Source: Saturnia japonica
Taxonomy: Eukaryota; Arthropoda; Insecta; Lepidoptera; Saturniidae
Direction: 5' to 3'
Length of the DNA stretch: 64,000 bases
NCBI GenBank assembly: GCA_033032175.1
Contig: CM065323.1
Coordinates: forward strand, 10,788,001-10,852,000
Below the pieces are notes generated by a model that did no database searches, was not told where the DNA came from, and worked only from the letters and a program-made list of their open reading frames with translations. A program made the translations under genes and the position numbers. Shown in pieces: positions 11,115-21,905 of the stretch; the first letter of the stretch is position 1, and each line of letters begins with the position of its first letter.

Positions 11115-12290
11115 ACCGAATAATTATTATTATTATTATATTTGGTAAGACACACTAGCAGCTAATTAGCTGATGCGTGCGTATCAAATAGCTTGGAGAT
11201 ATCTTCCTTGTCCAATCTGCTCTTAAAGGAGGTTATGGTAGGAGCCATCACAACTTTTTCTGGAAGTTTGTTCCATGCTGTGACCACTCTGTTAGGCAAG
11301 AACTGCTTCATTGGGTTTCTTTTTGCTGGGAATTCCCAAAGTTTCAAGGGATGACCTCGTAGGTGTTTATTTTCATTTGACTTAAACATATCTTTAAGGC
11401 TGGGCACATCGTAATAATTAGTGAGGATTTTATAAGTTTCGATTAACCTGCCCCTTTGTCTACGGTGTTCTAGTGTGGTAAGGCCAAGGTTTATGAGGCG
11501 CTGTTCATAGGGTAAGTTACGCATTGCATACACCATCTTAGTAGCCCTTCTCTGTACATTTTCAATGAGCTTAATGTCTTTTTTGAAGTAGGGATCCCAG
11601 ATAATATAAGCATGTTCAAGAAGTGGTCTAATATAGGTCTTGTATAACTTTATAAAAGTTTTAGCTGTTAGGAATTTAAATGCCTTGCGAATGATATAAA
11701 GGATCGAATTAGTTTTCTTCACAACCCCAAGCACATGAGTTCCCCATTTAAGATCTTTGGATACTGTAACTCCCAAGTCCCTTTGTGTTTCAACTGCGGT
11801 TAATTGTTCACCACCAAGATAGTATATCTGACAAGGATTATTACTACCAATGTGTAGCACGGAGCACTTATTCACATTTAAAGTTAGAAGCCAGTCATGA
11901 GTCCACTTAAAAATCGCATTAAGGTCATTCTGTATAGCTCGCCAGTTGCTTCGAGGGTTAGCAAAAAATTTGGTATCATCAGCAAAAAGCGAAAAATGTA
12001 GTTGCAGAGTACTTTTCAAGTCTGAGAGGAACAAGATAAAGAGCAATGGACCAAGCACCGAACCTTGAGGAACGCCACTGAGGACACTTCGCGGATCGGA
12101 CATGACTTCGCCAATGCGCACCCGAAACGTTCTACCAGAAAGGAAGTCGCATATCCATGCTAAAATGCTTCCACGTATGCCAAGGTGTTCCAATTTGTGT
12201 ATGAGGCGTTTCAGAGGAACACGGTCAAATGCCTTCTCATAATCCAAGTAAATGATATCTGTTGGCTGTCCATTACTATGGTTCCGTGTC
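11115..12290 (-). mobile_element. 5'-truncated CR1-like LINE
   Basis: A minus-strand non-LTR retrotransposon. Its 3' end carries a short (TAA)n-type microsatellite tail (11120-11140) about 25 bp past the ORF2 stop, typical of CR1/I-type LINEs. Recognisable coding sequence begins near 12280, inside the reverse transcriptase domain, so the 5' part including the endonuclease is missing, the usual result of incomplete reverse transcription. The element is otherwise well preserved, so it is a fairly young insertion. The 5' boundary is approximate. Confidence 0.85.
11162..12280 (-). pseudogene. CR1-like ORF2 reverse transcriptase, N-terminus missing
   Basis: An uninterrupted frame of about 370 codons; counting from 12379, where the frame opens, RT homology starts near codon 35. 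Motif A is 'IYLDYEKAFDRVP' (codons 43-55, Asp 46), motif B 'LSGVPQGSVLGPLLFILF' (100-117), and motif C 'FADD' (132-135), the catalytic Asp pair. Next come the fingers/thumb text 'VNKCSVLHIG' and 'RDLGVTVSKDLKW', then the CR1-type C-terminal block with 'TYIRPLLEHAYIIWDPYFKK', 'VQRRATKMV', 'RLINLGLTTLEHRRQRGRLI' and 'NRVVTAWNKLPEKVV'. The stop is TAG at 11162. The first ~34 codons of the open frame are flanking DNA, not LINE. Without endonuclease and 5' RT it cannot function alone. Confidence 0.88.
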
Positions 12291-12299
12291 CAAACAATG

Positions 12300-12800
12300 A
12301 ACACAATGAAATGAACAAGGAAATGGCAATAGCAGGATAGTATGATTGTAAGCCCAGCTTGGTCACGACCACCATGCACATGTTGAAAAGATCGTCATAT
12401 TGCGCTCCTCATTGCGAGATTAGACGGTGCATTTCCAGTTTCTATTTACGCAGGGCTGTTGATCTTTCATTGATTGCCATTTTTTGGATTTACTTGGGCT
12501 TGCTATCATATACATTTCTATCAATTTTCCATGCTACTATTAAAACTACACTCTCACGCACACGCACACTCTCACTCACATTGAGATATAGAAACACATA
12601 ATACTTCATAATGATATTTTGTATGTATATAAATATTTAACCGCTGCATAACAAACGAAATTTAATAATAATTGTTTCGTAATTGGCACCACATGATTGC
12701 AAAACATAACAAATGTATATTTTGTGTTAAATGTGCTGTGAAGCAATATGTAAAAAAAAAAAGACCTCGTCGTTATTTACAGCGACGTTGAAAGAAACAC
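12300..12800. other. unannotated
   Basis: A short CA-rich patch ('ctcacgcacacgcacactct') at 12551-12570 and otherwise AT-rich DNA. Nothing recognised. Confidence 0.4.
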
Positions 12801-12810
12801 AAAGCAGTAA

Positions 12811-13062
12811 AATGCCTCAGTGGTAGCATGTGCGGATACCACATTAATCGATGTGAGTTCGAATCTTTACAATAAGCCTGAGCTTTCGGTGAAGGAAAAT
12901 AACGTGATAAAATCACTGCATGGTGGTAGGATGTTAAGGCCGCCTGGCACACCCTCAAGTTGAAAATCTCTTTTCGAGCACTTATAGGTGTCTTCCGGGA
13001 GCTTCACTTGAGGGCCTGATTTCAGAACATCCGGTGAGATTGTGACCATAAGCTAAACCTAT
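12811..13062 (+). repeat. SINE family A, nearly full length
   Basis: A tRNA-derived SINE. The head has an A-box-like 'gcctcagtggtagc' (12814) and a B-box 'agttcgaatc' (12856-12865), the internal RNA polymerase III promoter. The body has the family blocks 'gcctgagctttcggtgaagg', 'gcatggtggtagg', 'ataggtgt.ttccgg.agct', 'acttgaggg' and a 3' 'ggtgagattgtgaccat'. Thirteen copies or pieces lie in the window. Confidence 0.82.
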
Positions 13063-13660
13063 ACACGGTAACAATAATACTTACAAGTATCAATAGCATT
13101 AATTCCACGTATACACCAGAAGCCCAATGCAGTGATGCGTACTAACGAAATTACGGCGGTTGGTTAAGTGAACTATGAAAATAGGATTTCTTTCCACACC
13201 CTCCTCCCGTACCCCGCGCAGTATTGCCTCTGGCCGGGGTGGGATTATAAAGATTATCAGGAATCTGTATTCGGGATCAGTTGAAATAATTATACACATA
13301 TTTTTTTACTTCAGTTAATTACCGTTCGTGCCGTTTTGGATTATTGATATAATTATAACCTATTTACTTAAGAGCTAAGTTAAATTCATTTCGGTTGCAA
13401 CAGAAATAATAGTATTAAGTAGGCAGAGTGTAAATTTATATACTTTTACCCGATAAAGTTGAGCTGTGTTAGTTAAATGTGGCAACTAACACAAAATCGC
13501 TACTAAGTATAGGCCACAAACCTCGGTTCTGCCTCTAAAAGATAATATAAAGATAAAAATGTCATGTAATATCAGTATATACTAACAAAATTAGAGACAG
13601 ATACCTTGCCTCCTTTCTACAGTTTGTATAAATGGATTGTGATCCGAGGAACTGTTCGAC

Positions 13661-13990
13661 ATGATGGCAACAGATACTTTCCACCACCGCACCGCTTGTC
13701 ATCCGCAGGGATTTCATCCTCACACTTTGGAACCTGAATGGCCGCGGATAGACAGCTTTCAGAGGAATTTCCTTCCACGAACACTCCGGTTGTGGAACAA
13801 GCTCCTTGCTGAGGTTTTCCCAAGGGACTACAGTACGGTGTTCTTCAAAAAGGGAGTGAATGAGTTTTTAAACTTTCGGTAACGCGCATGTGATGCTTCT
13901 GGTGTTGCAAGCGTCCATAGGCTGCGGTAACCGATTACCATCAGGCGGAGCTCATGCTTGTTTGCCACCTTCGTGGTAAAAAAAAAATCT
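13661..13990 (+). pseudogene. LINE ORF2 C-terminus plus 3' UTR (family 2)
   Basis: The frame 13661-13882 ends a non-LTR retrotransposon ORF2: 'DSFQRNFLPRTLRLWNKLLA' followed by 'EVFPRDYSTVFFKKGVNEFL' is the familiar last block of lepidopteran LINE polyproteins. The following 100 bp ('gcaagcgtccataggctgcg', then 'ttaccatcaggcgg' and 'cttgtttgccacctt') and A-run at 13980-13987 are its 3' UTR and tail. The same UTR blocks make up family L elsewhere, so family L copies are 3'-end pieces of this LINE, or SINEs sharing its tail. The 5' part is absent. Confidence 0.8.
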
Positions 13991-14014
13991 TGAATAATTT
14001 TTTTCATTCTAACT

Positions 14015-14090
14015 ATACCGTAGGCCTTAAGGGCCCTGGAGCCATTAGAGGCTTTGACAGCTTCACTGGGCTTGGGTTTTTAATACTTGT
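14015..14090 (+). repeat. short dispersed repeat, family T
   Basis: 'aagggccctggagccattag' followed by 'aggctttgacagcttcactg'; matches 7240-7300 and 60100-60150. Confidence 0.55.
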
Positions 14091-14158
14091 AATTTGTGTT
14101 AGTATTCACCATAGACAGAAAAGTTGAGTAAACGGTTAACGTGTTAATTGAATATATC

Positions 14159-14337
14159 ATGAAGAGGGATGAAATTTTATTTAAATAGAAGAATATTAAG
14201 TATGAAGGTGGACGGATATAGGTGTAGAAGAAGACCCAAAAAAGTATGAAAATATTTGTGAGGAATTATATGTTTATAAAAGGTGTAAATACCGACATGC
14301 CAGCTGACAGTAGTCTGGAAGAGAAAACCACCGTGTC
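14159..14337 (+). pseudogene. LINE (RTE-like) ORF2 C-terminal remnant
   Basis: Stop- and frameshift-ridden, but several in-order pieces are clear: 'MKRDE', 'KVDGYRCRRRPKK' (GRPKKRW-type basic block) and 'KGVNTDMPAD' with 'EEKT' just after. This order (MRRDE, then VDG.R.RGRPKK.W, then KGVN.DMTADR..W..KT) is the C-terminus of a very abundant lepidopteran endonuclease/reverse-transcriptase LINE. A SINE A body follows without a gap at about 14338. Confidence 0.7.
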
Positions 14338-14506
14338 AATAGACGTAAATTCGAATAATATAATGATCAGGAGCTTTTGATGAAGGAAATATTGTGGGTT
14401 AAGCCATATGATGCTAGGGCAGATTTAATACCAGCCTAAAGTTCAAAATTTCTCAACGACCACATATAGGTGTGTTCTGGTAGCTGCACTTGATGGATGA
14501 GAGCCA
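14338..14506 (+). repeat. SINE family A, diverged
   Basis: 'gacgtaaattcgaataatat' (decayed B-box region) followed by 'gatcaggagcttttgatgaa' and a later 'cacatataggtgtgttctgg' then 'tagctgcacttgatgg' follow the family A order. The tRNA-like head is missing or very diverged. Confidence 0.65.
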
Positions 14507-14574
14507 GCTTTTTAAAACAAATTAAAAAAAAAAAGAAGAAAACGGAAGTTCTCAATTCGAATGTATATTTTTTT

Positions 14575-14760
14575 ATGGATGTTCAGCCGTAACTTCTTTG
14601 TTTATAAACCGATTTGGATGATTCTTTTTTTGTTTGATAGGGGAAACCTCAAGGGTGGTCCCAATTTAATTTTATTGGCACTGAACCATCGAATTCGATA
14701 CACCACGAAACTTCTCAAAATCATTGGAGATGGTTTACTATTTTGTTAAAAAACTTGATG
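14575..14760 (+). repeat. dispersed repeat, family U
   Basis: 'acttctttgtttataaaccg' with 'atttggatgattctttttt' and 'ctcaaaatcattggaga' recurs at 17935-18115, and its second half at 55073-55190. Probably a LINE or Helitron-derived 3' piece; class unknown. Confidence 0.6.
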
Positions 14761-15249
14761 GCTGCGAGTCAATTTATTTTAAGTTAGCGCCCTTAACCAA
14801 ATTAAAAAAATATATATTACAAAGATATCTGTTATTATTGTCAGGAGTTTAAAAGAAGTATTATATAAAACAATCTAAAAGTTCTATTGAGGTATAATTT
14901 ATTTATTATGCAAAAATGAATTTTTGAATCCTCGCGTCGAAACCACAGTTTTGTCGAAACATGCATTGTTGGTTTGGTTATCCTAACAAAGCGCCAACGC
15001 CGCAGTTACGTCGGTAAGTTCAAACATCTCATCAACAATGATGTTATATATTTTTATTGTACAAATAAAGTTTTGGCTATTGATCGTTTTCGGCGTACTT
15101 TTAAATATAAAAAGATAATGGTTTTCTCACAAAGATATAACAACTTTTTCAAGCTAGGGAATGTACTAACTTCCACTTCTTATTTTTCTGAGTTTAGTTA
15201 TCAGTCCTAGTTGTTATAAATTGAATTGTGTATATCGAATGGGTCCATC

Positions 15250-15475
15250 CATTCAGCCTATGACGTTCATTGCTGCACATAGGACTCCCCCGAAATATCG
15301 CTACAACGACTGATCTTGCGCTGTTTGCATCTAGCGGCTTCCCGACACCTTCACCAGGTCGTCGGTCCACCTCGTAGTTGGTCTACTCACTCGAGAACTC
15401 TTCGCCCCATTAGTCATCCGTTGATCCATTCTACGAGCAATGGGCCCTATCAATCAGATGTGTAATTGTTTCTTT
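15250..15475 (-). pseudogene. LINE ORF2 C-terminal remnant (minus strand)
   Basis: On the minus strand, with several stops, the order 'TTRWTDDLVKVSGSR', 'MQTAQDQS' and 'RYFGG' matches the last residues of a common lepidopteran LINE (RWTDDL.KVAG.RWM..AQDRS.WR.LGEAYVQQW). The plus strand shows the familiar 'gacgttcattgctgcacata' and 'aggtcgtcggtccacctcgt' text of these insertions. About 70 codons remain. Confidence 0.75.
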
Positions 15476-15989
15476 TAACAATGCTGGTATCTTGTGATGA
15501 TTTCAATCTTCTAACAAAACTATGGCACCTTGTTAGAACTTTTCAAAGGTGATTTTGTAACATCTCAGACTTCATGCTCCGTGTTTAGTGAATTGGAAAT
15601 AATTCTAATTAGTTATGCACAATACCTGAGCTATATTATGCAAAATGTCACCAATATTACACAATATACAGTCAATAAACAGAAGCATATAAATAAAAAA
15701 TAAAAACCAATACATGACTAAAATCACGCCAAAAACTTTGTAGTAGATAATGTCAGTACGAAATATACTACATATAAAGCAAGACTGCCAAATTAATTTT
15801 TAAAATATGCCATCATTTCAAATCCTTGTTAGCTGGCGGGACACTAGCGGATATTATGTATATAGCCATTATTGATTTATATATAAATAGATAAATATTT
15901 AAAATGATTAACGTTGTCAGTTATAGACAGTTTAATAACAGTTGTATATACAACAAAGGTGCCAAACAAACATACGGACCCTCCTACCT

Positions 15990-16087
15990 TATAGAGCTCA
16001 GAAAACCCTACACACCGCAGGAACACAACACTAGGTTATTTGACTGCGATCATCTGTAGGGTGGAGGTATGCCTCAAGCAGAGAGAA
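15990..16087 (-). repeat. LINE 3'-end repeat, family L (5' portion)
   Basis: 'tagagctcagaaaaccctac', 'accgcaggaacacaacacta' and 'tatttgactgcgatcatctg' give the family L order on the plus strand. Only the inner half is present. Confidence 0.65.
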
Positions 16088-16484
16088 ATCACCAAAGACG
16101 TTCAGTGCTTGTACTAAACTTCTGCTAAAATGCCTCTATCACACAGGCGTAGAATTTGATCAGGATATCCCGTGTTTTGCTTTTAACAGCAGCGTATACT
16201 TACATTATGCATGCAATACCTATCTGTATTTTAAATGTAAAATCACATAAAGTATACTATATAAAACATAATAATAAAATATGCTGTAATATTTTCAACC
16301 AATATTTTACAGTACTGTGAAAGAGCATAACAGAATTTTAGCTAATATTTATTACAAAGTAGTGTAGGAAGATTTCTTGCCTCGAATGAAAATTCGATGG
16401 TAAAAAGTTCGTAAGTTCTTCTAGTTGCAACTAAAAAAAAATTCGTTATATTTTTTATATACGAAAATACACTCAAATTTTTGA

Positions 16485-17402
16485 AGTTATACTTCTCTAG
16501 GCGCGTTATGAAAAAATGATGAGAGTGAAATTTTAAGATGCGCGCGCATCTGTGACACAAAATTAACAGTATGTGCTTATATACTTTTTCAAGTGCTCCA
16601 ATATAATTGAGGTTAACTATCCGTATGTATTATTTATTGATATAAATTAAAATACTTTTATTTAATAATATAATTAACACTAAATATTATTAAATTATTA
16701 ATGTTAAATACTTATTATTGGTTATTTAATATTTACAAAATAAAGAAATAAATTTAATAAAACATTTAATAAAAAGTTTGTGATAAAAATTAAAATTGAA
16801 CATCAAATTATAATATTAATTTTTAATATTTGCTATTAAATTGAATAAATAATAAATATTTATAAAAATAACTAAATAAATTTAATGAAATTTTTTTGAT
16901 AAAAATGAAAAGTGAAATTTAAATTAAGAAATCAATAAAAATATTTAAAAAAATGGACCAACCTTAAATTCAATTTTTGAATTTATTATTAAATTTATTT
17001 TTAAAATATTAAATAATCAATATTAAACATTTTAAATTAAGAATCTTATAATATTTAGTACAAATTATGTCTTATATATTTATTATTCTCTAAATTTGGT
17101 TTTTAATAATTATATATATATATATATATAATTATATAAAGTTCCGATTCAGACATTACCGAGATACATGGAAGTGGACATCATAATTAAAAATACAATT
17201 CGAATAATAAGACAATTTATGTTAGACTTAATGTAAGAAAATAAATAAGTATTTATTTATTTAATTTTTCAAATTTAAAATGAACTTTGTTGATTATCCT
17301 TTTCCAATCCTTCTATTATTTTATTGTAATTAATTATTTGCATGCAATTAAAAACTATTTTTTAATGATGCCAAAGAAGTATAACTTCTCACGCGCGTAC
17401 AT
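16485..17402. other. AT-rich tract flanked by similar 28-bp blocks
   Basis: The blocks at 16485-16512 ('gaagttatacttctctaggc' plus gcg) and 17375-17400 ('gaagtataacttctcacgcg' plus cg) are near-identical. They could be read as direct repeats or, because the core is almost palindromic, as inverted repeats. Between them lies extremely AT-rich, low-complexity DNA built from 'aaatattaaat'-like words. It may be a non-autonomous DNA element or two copies of one. No coding potential. Confidence 0.4.
17111..17131. repeat. (TA)n microsatellite
   Basis: Ten uninterrupted TA units plus one base, embedded in 'aattatatat' sequence. Confidence 0.95.
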
Positions 17403-17591
17403 AAGTACACGCATCCATTTTTTTTTATAGTACCTAAGCAGAAAAATCTAATTTTACGTTCGTGTAAAAAATCCATAAAAGTACCTGGGTACGGCCAAAA
17501 AATATAGACACTGAAATATGATTTTAGTATATATATATAAATAATAGGAGTATTTTAAAAGAGCGCACTTTGTGTCTTTAGTCAATTGAAT

Positions 17592-17646
17592 CTAGATGGC
17601 ACGGTTTCGTGGTTCTTCTCTTGACATAACAAATAGTGCCATCTAG
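17592..17646. repeat. 11-bp perfect inverted repeat
   Basis: ctagatggcac (17592-17602) and gtgccatctag (17636-17646) with a 33-nt spacer. It could be the inner part of a small MITE or a hairpin; 'agatggcgct' text also appears near 56385. Confidence 0.75.
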
Positions 17647-17934
17647 TGTAGGGTAGCAAAACGTTGAACTTTAACCCCTGACCTCATTTTGCGATTAAAA
17701 AATCCTTGCAAAAATTATAAGTATGTTTCGTGCTTCCTGTTAATAGATGTCGCGACTATACATAATTTGAAGAGATAGCTATCTCATAACTTGGAAGCTG
17801 AAATAGACGAAAACAATTAAAATCTTCAATAGCATCGTGAAAAGTTAGTTTAGTGGATTAGTAGAACATAACAGCAATTGAATTGCTTTATAATCGACTT
17901 AAAAAAAAATACAGAGGTTACTACTAAATTCGAT

Positions 17935-18115
17935 TATTTTTTTCTGTGAATTATCAGCCATATCTTCTTTGTTTATGAACCCATTTGGATGATTTTTTTT
18001 TTGCTTGATAGAGGATTCCTCATGGGTCAACAGGGAATATTCAAAATCATAGAAGTTTGTTTTATTTTTTGCTAAAAATTGTCTTGAATTTTCAGAGCTG
18101 GAAATCGGTGAAAAT
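17935..18115 (+). repeat. dispersed repeat, family U
   Basis: 'tcttctttgtttatgaaccc' followed by 'atttggatgatttttttttt' and 'aaaaattgtcttgaatttt'; collinear with 14575-14760. Confidence 0.6.
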
Positions 18116-18119
18116 TACA

Positions 18120-19165
18120 GCCGATGTTAAATTAGTGCAATTCAACACCTAATGAGGTCTGTGTTGAAACAAGTCAGTGTTACCTACCTAGGTAAATGTA
18201 TGTCTGACTAATCCTCATTATGGAGCTGGTGTAAGTTATTTAGTCATTGTACATTGAAGGAAATTAATTCATAGTTCAGAGTTTATCAGAATAATAATAC
18301 CCTATTTCTATGATGTCACCAAAAATACCATAAGGACTTGTATATCATATTTTAAACTACTGTCATAAGGTGTGATGTGTGGTGGTGCATTCTAAGGACA
18401 ATTGGCTTTTAAATTTTAGAGATTAATGTCAGAAGCAAAATTATTTTGTACGTAAGTAATAGCGAATCGTTGTTCAGTCAAACAAAGAAAACTACTTCTG
18501 TGGTGTAACTTAGAAAAAATTTACTGAGGAGAAGAATACTAAAAATGGATACTTGGAATTTAAAATGTAGAGATTATTCAGCATAGTCAGAAATAAAATC
18601 ATCTAGAGTAGAGAGTAACTAAGTAACAACGGATAGTTGTTTAGTGAAACAAGAAAATATGTGTTCTGAAAAAAATATTTTTGGGTATAAGTATCTGATT
18701 AACCTACGCAGCTTGTAGCTCTGAATATCACAAAGGGCAGTTGGATACAATAAGGCTTGGATGTAGAAAACAGCGGACAAGAAATTCAAATAATTGATAA
18801 ACATATGTATGAGCGCCAAAAGCACTCGTAGTGTATCTCATCATTATCCAACGATTACAACATCAGAGGATACAAATATAAAAACAAAGCGATACAATAA
18901 TAAATAGGCACTCGGTTCCTCCCTTCTTGGCTTACCGCGGGGGACGGACCCCTTTGTTAAAATAGGGATGGGACACGCACGGCTCACTGCCTCGCGGATA
19001 TCGAAGAAAGGCTGGGTATATAATCTTGACCTTTATCGCCATTTAACTGATAATTATCTGCTTACATCACATCGAAGATAAAAATATATTTTGTAGACTT
19101 GGGTAAAAAAGTATTTAACTAAACGACGTTTAACTTATATGTATTTAAATTTTACCAAAAAAAAA
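18120..19165. other. unannotated
   Basis: AT-rich, except for a GC-richer patch at 18915-19030. No long frame or repeat recognised. Confidence 0.4.
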
Positions 19166-19170
19166 AAATC

Positions 19171-19395
19171 TACCAATGAGCCTGAGCTTTCGTTGAAGAA
19201 AACATCGTGATGTAACCGTAGCATGGTGGTAGAATATTTTCGCCCCCTGGCTAGCTACCACACTCAAGTTGAATTTTGTCACCAAGCATATATATAGGTG
19301 TGTTCTGGCAGCTGCATTTTAGAGCCAGTCCTCCTACAGGCTTAGCGAATTATCTTAGATTACATCATCACTTAACATCAGGCGATATAACATCC
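19171..19395 (+). repeat. SINE family A, headless
   Basis: Begins at 'caatgagcctgagctttcgt' and runs through 'gcatggtggtagaatatttt', 'tataggtgtgttctggcagc' and 'aacatcaggcgatataac'. The tRNA-like head is absent. Confidence 0.75.
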
Positions 19396-19519
19396 AGACG
19401 ATAAAACTATACTATTTAAAAAAATCTTGATAAGCGTGTCTAAGCTTTTTGCCTATTATTTTAGTGATAACGATATTTTCAAAAACTGGTTCTAGTTAAC
19501 ATACCTTTCGATCATAATC

Positions 19520-19682
19520 TTACCTCATGTGGAGACGATGTGGCTCAAGATGACATCACGCTAAGTCTAGTGTGGTGAGGGAGCTGCTGGAACACATTTA
19601 AAGGTGCTTGGCCATAGATTTTCAACTTGAAAGCAGTAGCTAGCCATGCGAACATTAGAAAAGCCCCCACCATGCAATAAAG
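19520..19682 (-). repeat. SINE family A, inverted copy
   Basis: Reverse-orientation text 'ttacctcatgtggagacgat', 'aaaggtgcttggccatagat' and 'cccccaccatgcaata'. It lies 125 bp from the plus copy at 19171-19395, forming an inverted pair. Confidence 0.7.
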
Positions 19683-20019
19683 TTTATTACATAAATAGAT
19701 TTTCTCTGTTCAGGTCAGTCACCAAACTGGAAGAAGAAGGAAACAGGCCTCGCAATTTTTTAATTTTTTTATTAAGATGAACTATCTCTCAATGTACGCA
19801 GAGCTTTTAAAGCCCCCTAGTCACAGATTAAAATCAAGAAGTCCATCTTAAAAAACTGGTGCTGAATTAGTGAATATTGAATTCAGCATGAGTTTTGAGT
19901 AGTAAAAACATGGCAATCGTCAAATCTGGGTAACGGAAGGTACAACATCAAATCAAATATTAAATTGAAGAGATCTAAATTGCCGATAAATGTATGAAAT
20001 TAACAGACTATGTACAGGC

Positions 20020-20165
20020 ATTTTGTGACTGTGGCGCTGCAATGCAATCAATCCGCCATATCGTACCTACTGAGTAGATACACAGTTTCACCGATGTTCT
20101 GACCACTCTTACCGACGACGCTCTAAAGTGGTTGAAGGATTGTAAAAGTCAATGTGATACTCTAT
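20020..20165 (+). pseudogene. LINE ORF2 C-terminal cysteine-motif remnant
   Basis: The frame gives 'FCDCGAAMQSIRHIV', a stop, then 'SFTDVLTTLTDDALKWLKDC'. This matches the C-terminal C-x-CG..QT..HI......F.G.L...HTLT.DAI.WL.NL block found at the end of many insect LINE polyproteins (jockey-like). One internal stop; upstream domains are not recognisable. Confidence 0.6.
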
Positions 20166-20324
20166 TTTATCCAGACCATTAAATAATAATAAAGAAACAA
20201 AGTTCCGAGAATCTTGATTCCGTACAATACTTTTCATTAACAACAGATGGAAGGTAGGTTTGGTGGACTTAATCCGACTACCAATTTGCGCATCTTCCTC
20301 TTAAGTATTTTATTTTAAATTAAG

Positions 20325-20490
20325 ATGGAAAACAAGCCTACGGTCCGCCTGAATGGTAAACGATACATACGTATGGACGGTTGTAACACCAGAGGCATAG
20401 TTAGCGTGTTGCCCAGCTTGAACCAACCTTTCCTAAAGAGCTTTGAAAACATTACTTAATGCAGGAACACAACACAAGGTTATTTCAAGC
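20325..20490 (-). repeat. LINE 3'-end repeat, family L
   Basis: 'acggtccgcctgaatggtaa', 'aacaccagaggcatagttag', 'gttgcccagcttgaacc' and 'gcaggaacacaacacaaggt' in family order; LINE sense is minus. Confidence 0.7.
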
Positions 20491-20494
20491 TTGG

Positions 20495-21329
20495 CTTTTT
20501 TGCTTAAGGAAACTTTCAAGCTTCCATATCAGATGTTTTTTTTAGATAATATGACATTTAGATATTTAATTGCGTAATAGGAGTCTGTAAATGCAGTATG
20601 CAGGATACGTAGAATTCTTGACAGTTTAGGTGTCGTCTCAAATCGAAACTCTTAAGTATCAAAATTCCTTGCAAATTGTTTTAAATTATCGATATTGTCC
20701 CCTCACTTAGCAGACGCGGGTCGATCCTGATCCCCGATACAATTACATTCTGTGTGTAGACTCGTTATTGCACAATCTTCTCAACACTCCTCCACTATCA
20801 GTATTTGAAATACACTAAATTCTATCTTACATTTATCACGATAAAGCTCCAGTTCAATTAACGGAACGTGCTCCCAAACTTTCACCTCTTTCAATAGGAG
20901 TTTAAACCTAAATACCTTACGTAGGAAACCTTTCACTTTTCAGGAATTATTTCAGTCACAGCTCTCACTTAAATTTTCAACTCACTAGTTATAACATTAG
21001 GGATGAATTTTGCTCGTTCCAGATAGTTTTTCCGAAGGCGGTAGGCTTAAAACTCTCGAAACCAATTCTCGAGGGTCCCGCAGTTTTAAAGCCTCCAAAC
21101 AATGGATGGAACAATTCGATATTTAGCCGATTATAAATGTTCACCGTAATGCTCTTAGCGAGGTGCGATTTTTGTTCTGCTCTATAGAAGATTCTATGTT
21201 AAACTTGATGACAAAAGATCACTGAACTAAAGGACTTTATAATCATGCAGTGCATTAGGAGCAATCTTCTTTCTCTCTATTTCTATTCTCGATAGATATA
21301 TTACATGATAATCTTCTAGTCTTACGGAT
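20495..21329. other. unannotated, possible LINE body
   Basis: No domain could be read with confidence. Its position just upstream of the RNase H/C-terminal LINE remnant at 21330-21905 makes it plausible that it is the decayed body of the same element. Confidence 0.3.
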
Positions 21330-21905
21330 TATCAATACCACTTTGATGGATCATCTTGTACTGTAGAATGTTGATAACGTTAGAAATAGAAATCTGCGGA
21401 CGAACTTGCAAGAGCCGGAGCTTAACCATTCTGTGGTATCACAAAAAGCCTTGTTCGATTGACCTTAAGGAGCCATTACAACCTAGAGGCTATAATGTTC
21501 TGGTACAATTTTCCAGGATAAAATAATTCCAAAGAGCTTATTGTCGCATTTAACCAGCGTAGAGCAGGAGAAGCTCTGATACTCAGCGGGAATCAGCTAC
21601 AAATCTTAGTGAGGGCACTCGCTGGACACTGTTGTCTAAATAAACGTATATACAACATTGGTGTCCGGGGCACAAAATATTGCAGATTTTGCAAAAGTGC
21701 GGACGAAACTCCAAAGCACTCTACAGATTGTGACCCACTAATACCTAAACGTAACCGGTTTCTGGGTAAACACGTGCTGTTCCCAGAAGAGCTTCAGTTG
21801 CTTTCTGCTAAAAAAGTTATAGGAATTGATGGGGAGCTTTAGCAGTTTGGGGCGATTACAATAGATCTCATTGGTCGCATAATAATAATAATAGAAGTAG
21901 AAATT
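21330..21905 (+). pseudogene. LINE with RNase H and C-terminal zinc-knuckle region, decayed
   Basis: Around 21395-21430 a frame reads 'DELARAGA', the classic end of a LINE-encoded RNase H domain (GNE.ADELAR.GA). From about 21600 a better-preserved frame has 'LAGHCCLNKRIYNIGV', then the Cys/His pattern 'YCRFCKSADETPKHSTDCDP', then 'RNRFLGKHVL' and 'ELQLLSAKKVIGI'. This is the standard C-terminus of RNase H-carrying I/R1-group LINEs. A short (ATA)n tail at 21878-21893 ends the element, as expected for that group. There are stops between the two parts, so it is dead. Confidence 0.8.

Noticed and set aside
12281..12379. Start of the CR1-like RT frame upstream of the RT homology
   Set aside because: The first ~34 codons begin with GTG and show no LINE similarity; they are flanking sequence left open by chance after 5' truncation.
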